From: Bacillota bacterium | Lineage (GTDB): Bacteria; Bacillota; Sulfobacillia; JAJZYS01; JAJYTV01 | Assembly (NCBI GenBank): GCA_021799275.1 | Contig: JAJZAT010000021.1 | Span: 1 to 59,281, forward strand | Length of the DNA stretch: 59,281 bases | Direction of reading: 5' to 3' | Translations under genes and position numbers: made by a program | Notes under the pieces: generated by a model | What the model was told of the DNA's origin: nothing | The model's input: only the letters and a program-made list of their open reading frames with translations | The model's database searches: none | Shown: positions 7,867 through 17,154 of the stretch, one piece after another | How positions within the stretch are numbered: the first letter of the stretch is position 1 | Layout of the letters: each line of letters opens with the position of its first letter

Positions 7867-8682
7867 TCATGCGCCAAGTTGCGCAAGAATGCGCTGTAGC
7901 GCTTTTCCCGCCAGCACATACGTGCCGAGCGGCGCATCGTCCGGCTTGCCGTGAAAGTCGCTGCCGCCCGTGACCAGCGGGATGCCGAACCGGGCCGCAG
8001 CCTCGGCGATGGCCAGACCTTCCTGGGGGCTCATGCTCGGGTGGACCACTTCGACGGCATCGATCCCCTCCCGGGCGAGTTCCTCGATCGGTGCCCGCCG
8101 ATAGCGCATCGGGTGCGCCAGGCTCACGAACCCGCTCGCCGCATGGGCGGCACGGATCACTTCGCCCGCTTCGGGCCGGTAACGGCCGACATACCCCGGA
8201 CCACCCGGCGAGAGATAGCCCGCGAAAGCCTCGCCGACGTCCCGGACGGCGCCGGCCCGGACCATTGCCCGCGCGACGTGCGGCCGGCCAGGCTGCGCAT
8301 GGCCGAGCACCTCCCTCTCGTCGAGAGGGATGCCGATCGCGCGCAGCCGCCGCAGCATCTCCCTCGCACGCTCCGTCCGCTCGCCCGAGAGGCGGATCAG
8401 CAGTTCCTGGTACCGGCCCCCTGGCGGCTCCCTGAAATAGCTCAGGAGGTGCACCTCCTCCCCGTCCTGTTCCGCGGCGATCTCCGCGCCGCAGACCGGG
8501 ACGATGCCGGCCTTCGCCGCATTGGCGGCGAAGGCCGGATAGCCGTTGCACGTGTCGTGGTCGGTGAGCGCCGCCACCTGCACGTCCGCCCTGCGCAGGG
8601 CCGCGACCAGCTCTTCGGGGCTCAGGAGCCCGTCCGAGGCGGTCGAGTGCAGCTGCAGGTCGGCCCGCAACGGCTCTCTCAC
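7867..8682 (-). CDS. PHP-domain metal-dependent phosphoesterase
   Basis: 271 residues with the PHP signature: DLQLHSTASDG near the N-terminus, LTDHDT near 40, a metal-ligand His in SLAHPMRYR, and GSDFHGKPDD near the C-terminus. Relatives include the TrpH/YciV 3',5'-nucleoside bisphosphate phosphatase and RNase AM, so the likely substrate is a nucleoside bisphosphate or the 5' end of RNA. The GTG start overlaps the stop of the aminopeptidase gene by four bases, so translation is probably coupled. It is the last gene of the long run that begins near 22 kb. Confidence 0.85.
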   Translation of the reverse strand: MREPLRADLQLHSTASDGLLSPEELVAALRRADVQVAALTDHDTCNGYPAFAANAAKAGIVPVCGAEIAAEQDGEEVHLLSYFREPPGGRYQELLIRLSGERTERAREMLRRLRAIGIPLDEREVLGHAQPGRPHVARAMVRAGAVRDVGEAFAGYLSPGGPGYVGRYRPEAGEVIRAAHAASGFVSLAHPMRYRRAPIEELAREGIDAVEVVHPSMSPQEGLAIAEAAARFGIPLVTGGSDFHGKPDDAPLGTYVLAGKALQRILAQLGA

Positions 8683-10130
8683 CCTTTGGTGGCGAAGCGG
8701 ACGAGCGTTTCCACGCCAACGCCGGTGGCGCCCGGGCCCGCTTCAGGCTGGTCGCGGTAGGCCGCTCCGGCGATGTCGAGGTGCGCCCAGGGCGTGTCTG
8801 AGGCGAAGCGCGCAAGGAAGGCCGCGGCGGTCGAGGAGCCGCCAGCGCGTCCGCCCGTGCTCTTGGTGTCGGCGATCGAGCTCTTCAGGGCCTCCTTGTG
8901 CTCCGGATCGATCGGCATGCGCCAGTAGCGCTCGCCCGCCAGGTCGCCGGCAGCGAGCACGGCGGACGCGTGATCCTCATTGTTCGTGAAGAGACCCGAG
9001 CGATGGGTGCCGAGCGCCACGACGATCGCACCCGTGAGCGTTGCGAGGTCGATGACGTCCTGGACGCCTTCCCGACGCAGCAGAGCGAGTCCGTCCGCCA
9101 GGACCAGGCGGCCCTCGGCGTCGGTGTTCGAGACCTCCACGGTGTCGCCGGAGAGCATGCGCAGGACGTCGGAAGGACGGTAGGCCCCCGCTCCCGTCAT
9201 GTTCTCCGCCAGGGCCAGCACGCCGATGTAGCGACCCTTGACGCCGATGCGGCGGACGGCGTGCATCGCTCCCACCACCGCCGCCGTTCCGGCCATGTCG
9301 CTCTTCATGGTGAACATGCCGTCCTGTGTCTTCAGGTCGAGACCGCCGGAGTCGAACGTGATGCCCTTGCCGAGGAAGCCGTGCCAGGGGCCCTCACCCC
9401 CGTCGTGGCGCAGCACGACCATCGCGGGCGGATGCGCCGAGCCCCTCCCGACCGCCAGGATGCCGCCGGCCCCCATCTCGCGCAGGCGATCCGCACTGAT
9501 CACTTCACAGGCGAGCCCAGAGCGCTTCGCGATCTCTTCCACCGTCTTGATGAGGAGGTCTGGGGTCTTGTCGTTGGGCGGCGTGTCGACGAGGTCCCGC
9601 GCGATGGCAACGCCTTCGGCGATCGCGGCGGCCCTTCGCTGCACCGCCGCGTCGACGGCAGCGGACGTGACGAGCGTCAGCCGCTCGACGCCGGTCTCCG
9701 CCGCCCCGGACTTGTAGCGCCGGAACTGGTAGGCGCCAGCCGCGCCGCCGATCAGCGCCGCCTCCGCTGCAGCCTCGACGCCCGAGGGCGCCTGATCCGC
9801 CACCGCGATCGCGACCTGCACTGAGCCCAAGCCCTGGGCCTTGCAGACTCCCTGCTGGGCGGCCCGCCTCAGGTGGAAGGGGCCAACCTCGGCCCGGGGG
9901 CCGAGGCCCACCAGGATCGCCAGCTGCTCGCCGCCGCGCAGCGGCGTGACAAAAAGGTCCTCGAACTCTCCCTTGAAGGCCTTCGTGCCGCACACCCGGG
10001 CCAGTGCGCCCCCGCAAGCGCCGTCGAGATCCTTCAGGGCGCCATCGAGCGTTTTGTCCGAGAAGGCGAACGCAACGACCGCATCACCCGAGAACGCCGC
10101 CACGGACCCCATCTGCCATGCGAATTCCAT
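8679..10130 (-). CDS. pepA: Leucyl aminopeptidase (M17, PepA)
   Basis: 483 residues, normal length for M17. The N-terminal macrodomain-like part is followed by the catalytic domain with KGITFDSGGLDLK and the signature NTDAEGRLVLADGL, which carry the dimetal ligands. It releases N-terminal residues from peptides in the cytosol. The ATG has GAGAGGAAG upstream. It stands between a membrane dipeptidase-type gene and a PHP phosphoesterase gene, and its stop overlaps the latter, so peptide turnover and this phosphoesterase share a transcript. Confidence 0.95.
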   Translation of the reverse strand: MEFAWQMGSVAAFSGDAVVAFAFSDKTLDGALKDLDGACGGALARVCGTKAFKGEFEDLFVTPLRGGEQLAILVGLGPRAEVGPFHLRRAAQQGVCKAQGLGSVQVAIAVADQAPSGVEAAAEAALIGGAAGAYQFRRYKSGAAETGVERLTLVTSAAVDAAVQRRAAAIAEGVAIARDLVDTPPNDKTPDLLIKTVEEIAKRSGLACEVISADRLREMGAGGILAVGRGSAHPPAMVVLRHDGGEGPWHGFLGKGITFDSGGLDLKTQDGMFTMKSDMAGTAAVVGAMHAVRRIGVKGRYIGVLALAENMTGAGAYRPSDVLRMLSGDTVEVSNTDAEGRLVLADGLALLRREGVQDVIDLATLTGAIVVALGTHRSGLFTNNEDHASAVLAAGDLAGERYWRMPIDPEHKEALKSSIADTKSTGGRAGGSSTAAAFLARFASDTPWAHLDIAGAAYRDQPEAGPGATGVGVETLVRFATKG

Positions 10131-10145
10131 CGTCGAACTTCCTCT

Positions 10146-11099
10146 CTACGCCAATACCTTGCGCAGCACCCGGCGGAGATTGCCTCCCAGGATGCCTTCA
10201 CTCTCCACATCGCTGAAGCCGGCCGCCGTCAAGGCGGACCTCAGGTTGCCGTAATCCTGCACGCCGCCCAGGCCCTCGGGCCAGGCCGAGATGCCGTCGA
10301 AGTCGGAGCCGAGTCCGATGTACTCTGGGCCGATGAGATCGGCGATGTAGCGGATGTGCCGCAAGAGGTCGTCGAGCGTCGCCGGCTCCTCGGGCACCAG
10401 GAACTGGGTGTAGAAGTTCATGCCGACCACACCGCCGCGGGCCTTGAGCGCCTTGAGCTGCTCGTCGCGCAGGTTGCGCGGGTGGTCGTGCACGGCGCGC
10501 GCGTTGGAGTGCGACGCGATGAACGGGCCCTCGCTGGCCTCGAGGAGACTCCAGAAGCCCTGCTCGCCGAGGTGCGAGACGTCGAGCACCATGTTTAGCC
10601 GCTGCATCGCCTGGACGATCCGCCGGCCGCCGGAACTGAGGCCACCGCCCGACGTCTGCTCCAAGGCACCGTCGGCCAGGTCGTTGCGTTCGTTCCAGGT
10701 GAGCATGGCGCTGCGCACGCCGAGCCGGTGCAGGGCCTCCAGCACCTCCACCGAACCGCCGATGGCGCTCAGGCCCTCGATGGCCAGGAGCCCCCCGACC
10801 GTTCCTTCCCGCGGATCGACGTCGCTCGCCGTGAGCACCGGCCTGAGGCGGCCCTCGCTCTCGGCCGCGGAGCGGTGGAACTGCGTGATCATCTCGAGGA
10901 TGCGCCGAAGGTTGGCGCCAGCATCGTGCGACGGAATCGTGAACAGGGCGAAAAACTGAAGACCTACCCTCGCCTCGAGCAGGCGTGGCAGGTCCATGTG
11001 ACCCGGCATGGGTTCGCAAAGGCTCTTGGCCGCAGGGCGGTCCCCCGTCAGCAGCATCAGCGTGTCGCAATGGGCATCGGCAATAAAGGCACTACTCAA
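10146..11099 (-). CDS. Membrane dipeptidase family (M19) dipeptidase
   Basis: 317 residues. The M19 hallmarks are present: DAHCDT near the start, EGLSAIGG with the bridging Glu, LDVSHLGEQGFWSLLE, FIASHSNARAV and GLGSDFDG. The enzyme hydrolyses dipeptides with broad stereospecificity using two zinc ions; no signal peptide is seen, so it is probably cytosolic. The start is TTG, three bases after the YmdB stop codon region, with only a weak ribosome binding site, consistent with translational coupling. Confidence 0.92.
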   Translation of the reverse strand: MSSAFIADAHCDTLMLLTGDRPAAKSLCEPMPGHMDLPRLLEARVGLQFFALFTIPSHDAGANLRRILEMITQFHRSAAESEGRLRPVLTASDVDPREGTVGGLLAIEGLSAIGGSVEVLEALHRLGVRSAMLTWNERNDLADGALEQTSGGGLSSGGRRIVQAMQRLNMVLDVSHLGEQGFWSLLEASEGPFIASHSNARAVHDHPRNLRDEQLKALKARGGVVGMNFYTQFLVPEEPATLDDLLRHIRYIADLIGPEYIGLGSDFDGISAWPEGLGGVQDYGNLRSALTAAGFSDVESEGILGGNLRRVLRKVLA

Positions 11100-11101
11100 C
11101 T

Positions 11102-11881
11102 CTACTCGCGGATGAAGATCCGCTGCACCTCCCTGGCCTGTCCCGACTCCCGATCCACCTCCACGACTACGGCATTGAGCTGGCGCCTTCCTTCTGCCAC
11201 CTCGAAACGGGTGGGCAACTGTCGCAGCATGCGCTGCACCATGGCGTCCTTGTTCATACCGAGCACGGAATCGGCGGGACCGGTCATGCCGACATCGGTG
11301 ATGTAGGCGGTGCCTTGCGGCAGGATGCGCTCGTCCGCCGTCTGCACGTGTGTGTGTGTGCCGACGACTGCCGCCGCGCGGCCGTCGAGGTACCAGCCCA
11401 TGGCCTCCTTCTCGGAGGTCGCTTCGCCGTGGAAGTCGAGGAAGGCGACGTCGTAGCGGCCGCTGTGAGCCTCGAGTTCCCCGTCCACGGCGCGGAACGG
11501 GTCATCGAGCAGGATCGGCAGGAAGACGCGCCCCATGGCGTTCATGACGAGCACGCGGCATCCCCCCGCCTCCACCACCACCGCGCCGCGGCCAGGCGCG
11601 CCAGGCGGGTAGTTCAGCGGGCGCAGGAGGCGCGGCTCCTCGTCCAATAGGGACATGGCCTCTTTCTTGTCGAACGTGTGATTGCCCAAGGTGACCACAT
11701 CGGCTCCCGCCGCCAGCAGTTCCTCGTAGACCGACGGCGTGATGCCGAATCCCGCGGCGGCGTTCTCCCCGTTGACGACGACGAGGTCGGCGCCGTGGCT
11801 GCGCCGCAGGCCGGGCAGCTGCTCGCGCAGGATGGTGCGCCCTGGCCTGCCGCAGACATCGCCGACCATCAAGATGCGCAT
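11102..11881 (-). CDS. ymdB: YmdB-type metallophosphoesterase
   Basis: 259 residues of the TIGR00282 family, cytosolic 2',3'-cyclic nucleotide phosphodiesterases that in Bacillus affect biofilm and motility decisions. Metal-site motifs seen: GDVCGRPGR at the start, NGENAA, TLGNHTFDKK, DFHGEATSEK and GTHTHVQTAD. The ATG follows GGAGGTAACTG and overlaps the previous stop by one base (TGATG). In many Bacillota ymdB lies next to rny; here a ThyX-like gene separates them. Confidence 0.95.
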   Translation of the reverse strand: MRILMVGDVCGRPGRTILREQLPGLRRSHGADLVVVNGENAAAGFGITPSVYEELLAAGADVVTLGNHTFDKKEAMSLLDEEPRLLRPLNYPPGAPGRGAVVVEAGGCRVLVMNAMGRVFLPILLDDPFRAVDGELEAHSGRYDVAFLDFHGEATSEKEAMGWYLDGRAAAVVGTHTHVQTADERILPQGTAYITDVGMTGPADSVLGMNKDAMVQRMLRQLPTRFEVAEGRRQLNAVVVEVDRESGQAREVQRIFIRE

Positions 11882-13287
11882 CAGTTACCTCCTTCAGGCT
11901 CCGGCAACCAAGCGAAGGGATGCACCCCCTGCACAAGTCCATGCAGGAGTCCCGCGGCTTGGCGAATCTCCCACTGGGCGTCGGGCTTGGCCCGCTGGCG
12001 CACGAAGTGGCAGACCTCCGCGAGATCGAGCGAAGCGAGGATCGAACGCCGGTGGGCGTTCAGCACCAGGTAGCGGCTGGCGGGGTGCTCCGGGCCCAAA
12101 CGTCTCGACGCCGCGACCACCCGTTCCGCCGCATCCATCAGAATGCCCCCGGCGCCGGCGGCCCGCACAAGTGGCGGCACGACGATGCCGCCGGAGAACC
12201 CCGGCTCGGACCAGGTGAAGTCGATGCGGCGGTTATGGCGCAAGAGTTGGTGCCACGCGGCCTCGGAGACGTCGAACTGCACGTCGTAGCGCAGGAGGTG
12301 ATAGGCGGCAGGCGGCGTGTCGTACGGCCCGTACGGCGTGATGGACTGGGCGATGTCGAGCAGTTCGCGGTCGGTGCGGTGGGTCAGGTCCTCGCCGGGG
12401 CGCACGGCCTGGGTGAGGCGCCTCAGCGCGGCGCCGTTCGGCACGGTGCCGATCAGTCGTACCGGCGTCGTCGCCTCGCTGCGCGGCTGGCCGCCCAGCG
12501 GGCGGCGGCGAACCGCCTCGGCGGGGTCGGCGTGGCGCAGGAGCGTCGGCACGACCACCTTGGCCTCCGCAAGCAAGGCCTCGCCCAGCCTGGCCTCCTC
12601 CGCGTGGGGCGAGGAGCGCAGCAGCACGATGGCATCGCGCAGGGCGCGCGCGTTGCCTGTCACCCCCAGGTTGGTCAACGTCGCGAGCGGCAAGGCGTAG
12701 CGGGCATCCTCGAAGGCGAGCCGCTCGAGGCGCCGGGCCGTCTTCTCATCGGCGAGATCGAGACCGCCCTCCGCCGCGAGATGACGCATGATGGCCTCCC
12801 GGATGGCGAGGTAGCTGTCGTAGAGGCTATCGACGGTCCGGTCGTAGAGCTCCCCTTCGGCCGGCTTGAGCTCGGGCCGGTAGTAGGCGCCCCGTTGCGG
12901 GCCCTGGTACCGCTGCGAATACTCCGTGAAGCTCAGGAACGGGTTCGCCAGCTCCAGCGCCGCGGACGCGAGCCGCGACACCCGCTCCACGCCGAGGTGG
13001 ACGGTCGCATGCTCAGCGACGGAGGCATGTCCGTAGTTAACCACCCAGCGTTCGTGGAAGGCGGACGCCGTGGCCGCCGCCTGCGTCGCCGCCACCATGC
13101 CAGCCCCGGCGCCAAAGGCTCCGATGTCGCCCTCGTCTCCCGCCAGCAGGCGCTCGAGATTCTCCCGGAACGAGCGCGGGCTGCGCGAGACATAGGCGAA
13201 GGTGACGGCGATCACTTCTTCGGGCAGGTTGAAGATCGCGTACACGTCCCGGTCCGTATTAGAGACGAAGCGCTCCAGCGACGACAA
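11881..13287 (-). CDS. Divergent double-domain ThyX-like (FAD-dependent thymidylate synthase fold) protein
   Basis: 468 residues from a TTG preceded by GGAGGAGGGC. Two ThyX-like halves can be seen. The N-terminal one has GHASVAEHATVHLGVERVSR and later FTEYSQRYQ, as in ThyX, but lacks the RHR motif between them (LASAALELANPFLS instead). The C-terminal half has HQLLRHNRRIDFTWSEPGFS, a variant of that motif. True ThyX proteins are about 220-250 residues with one intact RHRxxSxxxxSxR motif. So this is a paralogous family that may bind FAD or nucleotide but may not make dTMP. It lies between rny and ymdB in a tight run. Confidence 0.75.
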   Translation of the reverse strand: MSSLERFVSNTDRDVYAIFNLPEEVIAVTFAYVSRSPRSFRENLERLLAGDEGDIGAFGAGAGMVAATQAAATASAFHERWVVNYGHASVAEHATVHLGVERVSRLASAALELANPFLSFTEYSQRYQGPQRGAYYRPELKPAEGELYDRTVDSLYDSYLAIREAIMRHLAAEGGLDLADEKTARRLERLAFEDARYALPLATLTNLGVTGNARALRDAIVLLRSSPHAEEARLGEALLAEAKVVVPTLLRHADPAEAVRRRPLGGQPRSEATTPVRLIGTVPNGAALRRLTQAVRPGEDLTHRTDRELLDIAQSITPYGPYDTPPAAYHLLRYDVQFDVSEAAWHQLLRHNRRIDFTWSEPGFSGGIVVPPLVRAAGAGGILMDAAERVVAASRRLGPEHPASRYLVLNAHRRSILASLDLAEVCHFVRQRAKPDAQWEIRQAAGLLHGLVQGVHPFAWLPEPEGGN

Positions 13288-13349
13288 GCGGCCGCCCTCC
13301 TCCACAAAGGCGGGGGTCGGCCATAGACCGCCCCCCGCCGTTCGTTCCC

Positions 13350-14897
13350 CTACTTCGCGATGTCGACGGCGCGCGTCTCGCGAACCACCGCGACCTTGAT
13401 CTGACCGGGATATGTCAGCTCCTGCTCGATCCTGCGTGCGATGTCGTGTGCCATGCGCACGGCCTGAAGGTCGTCCACCTTGTCCGGCTTGACGATGATC
13501 CGGATCTCGCGACCGGCCTGGATGGCGTAGGTCTTCTCGACGCCGTCGAAGGAGTCCGCGATCTCTTCGAGCTTGCGCAGGCGCTTGACGTAGAGCTCGA
13601 GACTCTCGCGCCTGGCGCCCGGCCGTGCCGCCGAGATGGCATCGGCGGCCGTCACGATGACCGCCTCGACCGAGTGGGGCTCGCCGCCGTGGTGCGCCTC
13701 CATGGCCCAAATCACGGTCTGCGGCTCCTTGTACTTGCGCAGGAGGTCGATGCCGAGTTCGAGGTGCGTACCCTCCATCTCGTGCGTAAGCGCCTTGCCG
13801 ATGTCGTGCAGCAGGCCGCCGCGCTTCGCCACCTGGATATCGGCACCGAGTTCGGCGGCGATCATGCCGGCGACCAGTGCCACCTCCACCGAGTGCTTGA
13901 GCACGTTCTGGCCGTAGCTTGTGCGGTAGCGCAGCCGCCCCAGGAGCTTGACGAGCTCCGGATGGAGGTTGTGCACACCCACGTCGAAGCAGGCCTGCTC
14001 GCCCTCCTCGCGGATGCGGTCCTCCATCTCCTTCTTGACCTTCTCGACGACTTCCTCGATCCGGGCGGGATGGATGCGGCCATCCTGGACCAGCCGCTCG
14101 AGGGCGATGCGGGCGATCTCGCGGCGGATCGGGTCGAAGCCCGAGATCAGCACCGCTTCGGGCGTGTCGTCGACGATCAGGTCGACGCCGGTGGCGTTTT
14201 CGAGCGCCCGGATGTTGCGGCCCTCACGGCCGATGATGCGTCCCTTCATGTCGTCCGACGGCAATTCCACCACCGACACCGTGGACTCGGCCACGTGGTC
14301 GGCCGCGTAGCGCTGGACGGCGAGCGCGATGATGTTGCGCGCCCGCTTCTCGGCCTCTTCCTTGGCGCGCTGCTCGGTCTCGCGGATGCGCACCGCGATC
14401 TCGCGGCTCATTTCCTGCTCTACCTGCGCGAGCACCAGCTTGCGCGCCTCGTCGGCCGTCAGGTTGGCCATGCGCTCGAGTTCCCCGAGCGCCCGTACAC
14501 GGATCTCCTCGACCTGCTGGCGATCACGGTCAAGCTGACGCTCGTCCGCCTCGAGGGCGTCCTGACGCCTGTCCTGCTGCTCGCTGCGCCGGTCGAGGGC
14601 CTCCTCCCGCTGCATGAGCCTACGTTCGATCTCCTGAACCTCTTGCCGCTGCTGCTGAATGTCGCGCTCGGCTTCGCTGCGAAGCCGGTGCGCCTCCTCC
14701 TTGGCCTGCAGGATCGCCTCGCGCAGGTGCGCCTCTGCATTGCGCTGCGCCTCTTCACGGATGCGCCGGGCTGCATCCTCCGCCGCCCGGAAGCCGCCTT
14801 CCGCGTATCCGCGTCGCACGAAATAGCCGACTACACCTGCAACGACGGCGACCACCACGACCAGGAGGATGATCTCCCAGGCGCTCGTGTGGTCCAC
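13350..14897 (-). CDS. rny: Ribonuclease Y
   Basis: 515 residues with the standard RNase Y layout: one N-terminal membrane helix ([19 protein letters not shown]), a long coiled coil to about 200, a KH domain with [15 protein letters not shown], then an HD domain with LLHDIGKA. It is the membrane-bound endonuclease that starts mRNA decay in Bacillota. The start is GTG; no better ATG precedes the membrane helix. Neighbours recX/recA upstream and the ThyX-like and ymdB genes downstream match the conserved order in this phylum. Confidence 0.97.
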   Translation of the reverse strand: MDHTSAWEIILLVVVVAVVAGVVGYFVRRGYAEGGFRAAEDAARRIREEAQRNAEAHLREAILQAKEEAHRLRSEAERDIQQQRQEVQEIERRLMQREEALDRRSEQQDRRQDALEADERQLDRDRQQVEEIRVRALGELERMANLTADEARKLVLAQVEQEMSREIAVRIRETEQRAKEEAEKRARNIIALAVQRYAADHVAESTVSVVELPSDDMKGRIIGREGRNIRALENATGVDLIVDDTPEAVLISGFDPIRREIARIALERLVQDGRIHPARIEEVVEKVKKEMEDRIREEGEQACFDVGVHNLHPELVKLLGRLRYRTSYGQNVLKHSVEVALVAGMIAAELGADIQVAKRGGLLHDIGKALTHEMEGTHLELGIDLLRKYKEPQTVIWAMEAHHGGEPHSVEAVIVTAADAISAARPGARRESLELYVKRLRKLEEIADSFDGVEKTYAIQAGREIRIIVKPDKVDDLQAVRMAHDIARRIEQELTYPGQIKVAVVRETRAVDIAK

Positions 14898-15023
14898 CCC
14901 CGCTCGGGCCGCACGCGTGCGACCCGATTCTCTCTGTCCATCTATCCGCGTGAAAGGAGCCAGGTCATGCCTAGCTCTGGAAACCGCACTCTAATGCGAT
15001 TCTTACAGAGCACCGCGACACCG

Positions 15024-15476
15024 TCAAGCGTCCTGCCACCCGGGGTCGATCCCTTGCTCGGCGAGGCTCTGCCGCACCGACTCCTCCGTGAAGCCCCGGC
15101 GGGCCAGGTAACCGACGATTCTCGCCACGCCCCTGAGGTCCCCCGGGCGACCGTGCCGCCCGAGGTAGGCCGAGAGAGCCGCCTTGCACCGCTCCAGATC
15201 GTCGACCGCCGCGATCGCCTCTTCGGCGACCCGTTCGTCGACGCCCCGGCGCTCCAGGTCGTAGCGCACGCGCAAGAGACCCGAAGGTGCACCGGATCGT
15301 TCCACGATGTCCTCGGCCACACGGCGATCGTCGAGAAGCCCAAGGTGTCTCGCCTTGGCCACCGCCGACCGCGCCTTCATCCTGCCGCAGCCCCGTGTCA
15401 CGAGGGCATCCTCGGCCTCAACGGCGGTAAGGGCCTTGCGATCGAGCAGTTCGAGGAGCGTCTCCCAGGCGTCCAC
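15024..15476 (-). CDS. recX: RecX, regulator of RecA
   Basis: 150 residues, made of three-helix RecX repeats (ALTAVEAEDALVTRGCGRMK, then DERVAEEAIAAVDD, then GFTEESVRQSL). RecX binds RecA filaments and limits recombinase activity. The GTG start lies about ten bases after the recA stop, so the two genes form a unit. The ribosome binding site is weak, fitting translation coupled to recA. Confidence 0.88.
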   Translation of the reverse strand: MDAWETLLELLDRKALTAVEAEDALVTRGCGRMKARSAVAKARHLGLLDDRRVAEDIVERSGAPSGLLRVRYDLERRGVDERVAEEAIAAVDDLERCKAALSAYLGRHGRPGDLRGVARIVGYLARRGFTEESVRQSLAEQGIDPGWQDA

Positions 15477-15485
15477 AGCCGCGAG

Positions 15486-16514
15486 CTATTCGGCTTCCGA
15501 GCCGTCCTGCGAACCGCCGGCCGGCAGCTTCACCGCCGTGAGCGACTGGCGGATGCGGTCTTCGATCTCCTTCGCGACCTCCGGGTGCTGCTTCATGTAG
15601 TCGCGAACGTTCTCCCGGCCTTGCCCGAGCCGCTCACCGGCGTAGGAGTACCAGGCACCGCTCTTCTGGATGATGTCCATCTCGGTGCCGAGGTCGACGA
15701 GGCTGCCCTCCTTGGAGATGCCCTCGCCGTAGATGATGTCGAACTCCGCCTGCTTGAAGGGCGGCGCCACCTTGTTCTTGACGACGCGCACGCGCGTGCG
15801 GTTGCCGACCACCTCGGTCCCCTGCTTGAGGGACTCGATGCGACGCACGTCGAGGCGCATGGAGGCGTAGAACTTGAGCGCCCGGCCGCCCGGAGTCGTC
15901 TCAGGGTTACCGAACATCACGCCGACCTTCTCCCTCATCTGGTTGATGAAGATGGCGGTCGATTTGCTCTTGGAGATCGCGCCCGTCAACTTGCGCAGGG
16001 CCTGCGACATGAGTCTCGCCTGCAGGCCGACATGGGAATCGCCCATCTCGCCCTCGATCTCGGCCTTGGGCACCAGCGCCGCGACCGAGTCGATGACGAT
16101 GACGTCGATCGCGCCGGAACGCACGAGCGCTTCCGCGATCTCGAGCGCCTGCTCGCCGGTGTCCGGCTGCGAGATCAGGAGATCGTCGATGTTGACGCCC
16201 AGGTTGTGCGCGTAGGCGGGATCCAGAGCGTGCTCCGCGTCGATGAATGCGGCGATGCCGCCCATCTTCTGCGCCTCGGCGACGATGTGCAGGGCCACCG
16301 TGGTCTTGCCGGAGGACTCGGGTCCGTAGATCTCGACGATGCGTCCACGCGGTACGCCGCCGACGCCGAGCGCGGCGTCGAGCGCGATAGCCCCTGTCGG
16401 GATCACGTCGATGCTCATGCCCGCGGAGGCCTCGCCGAGCTTCATGATGGAACCCTTGCCGAACTGCTTCTCGATCTGGGCCAGGGCGATGTCCAGCGCC
16501 CGCTCGCGGTCCAA
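15486..16514 (-). CDS. recA: RecA recombinase
   Basis: 342 residues from a TTG preceded by AAGGTGG, the start at which the protein aligns with normal RecA N-termini ([20 protein letters not shown]). The Walker A motif is GPESSGKT; the Walker B region and the loops [20 protein letters not shown] and [17 protein letters not shown] are intact. It forms filaments on single-stranded DNA for strand exchange and triggers LexA cleavage. No LexA/DinR box was identified upstream. It lies between thpR and recX on the minus strand. Confidence 0.98.
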   Translation of the reverse strand: MDRERALDIALAQIEKQFGKGSIMKLGEASAGMSIDVIPTGAIALDAALGVGGVPRGRIVEIYGPESSGKTTVALHIVAEAQKMGGIAAFIDAEHALDPAYAHNLGVNIDDLLISQPDTGEQALEIAEALVRSGAIDVIVIDSVAALVPKAEIEGEMGDSHVGLQARLMSQALRKLTGAISKSKSTAIFINQMREKVGVMFGNPETTPGGRALKFYASMRLDVRRIESLKQGTEVVGNRTRVRVVKNKVAPPFKQAEFDIIYGEGISKEGSLVDLGTEMDIIQKSGAWYSYAGERLGQGRENVRDYMKQHPEVAKEIEDRIRQSLTAVKLPAGGSQDGSEAE

Positions 16515-16545
16515 CCCGATCCCACCTTCCGATGCGCTGAAGAAG

Positions 16546-17094
16546 CTATGCCGAAGGTTCTTCCCCTGAGGGAAGCGCAAATGCGGAAACGAGATGATAA
16601 CGTGCTCCGGCGGGTAGAAGTTCGCTCTCATACAGTCGAATTTCCTCTGCCTTTACACGCAGTGGCGCAATGTCTTTCCGGGGGATTCTGCAATTCGCGC
16701 GCAGGCGCGCCACGGTGACATGCATGCGCAGTGGCCGCCGCTCCACCGCACAGCCGGCGTCGCGCAGGCGATCGCCGAGCCGCTCCGCGAGGCGACCGAG
16801 TTCCGTAGGGGTCGGGCCCGTAAGGGCGACGATGCGCGCCTCGGCCCGCGGGAAGCCGCCGAGGCGGTCCAGGACGTAGTGCTCCGCACGGCCCTGCGCC
16901 GCGGCCTCGGCGCAGGCAGCCTGGATGCGCGGCACCTGGGGCCCGGCCACCTCCCCGATGAAAGCGAGGGTCACATGCCTCGACTCGGGCGCCGTCGCGC
17001 GCGCCCCGGGCAGGCCCGAAAGCAGTTCGGCGATCGCACGTCCGAGTTCCCGATCGACGGGGATGTCGCCAAGGGCGACGAAGAGGCGTGGCAT
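16546..17094 (-). CDS. thpR: RNA 2',3'-cyclic phosphodiesterase (ThpR/LigT)
   Basis: 182 residues of the 2H phosphoesterase family; the two His-x-Thr motifs are [10 protein letters not shown] near 40 and HVTVARLR near 125. ThpR opens 2',3'-cyclic phosphates on RNA ends. The ATG at [10 protein letters not shown] has GGGAGG eight bases upstream and matches the usual family N-terminus. It lies just upstream of recA and is separated from the helicase gene by a terminator hairpin. Confidence 0.9.
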   Translation of the reverse strand: MPRLFVALGDIPVDRELGRAIAELLSGLPGARATAPESRHVTLAFIGEVAGPQVPRIQAACAEAAAQGRAEHYVLDRLGGFPRAEARIVALTGPTPTELGRLAERLGDRLRDAGCAVERRPLRMHVTVARLRANCRIPRKDIAPLRVKAEEIRLYESELLPAGARYHLVSAFALPSGEEPSA

Positions 17095-17119
17095 GCGGCA
17101 TTCCTCCCCAACGCGCAGC

Positions 17120-17142
17120 AAAGGCGGGGCTCCCGCCCCGCC
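17120..17142 (-). terminator. Terminator after the DEAD-box helicase gene
   Basis: GGCGGGGC and GCCCCGCC form an 8-bp stem around a 4-base loop (17123-17142). On the minus strand it is followed by TTTGCTG. It lies just after the helicase stop codon, so thpR-recA-recX probably have their own start of transcription. Confidence 0.6.
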
Positions 17143-17154
17143 CCGATCCAGGCT

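Noticed and set aside
11881-13287. Genuine thymidylate synthase thyX
   Set aside because: Twice the normal length, and the RHR motif is absent in one half and altered in the other; kept as ThyX-like only.
13446-16718. Plus-strand open frame of about 1,090 codons
   Set aside because: It lies antisense to rny, recX and recA, has no family resemblance, and long antisense frames are expected in DNA this GC-rich.
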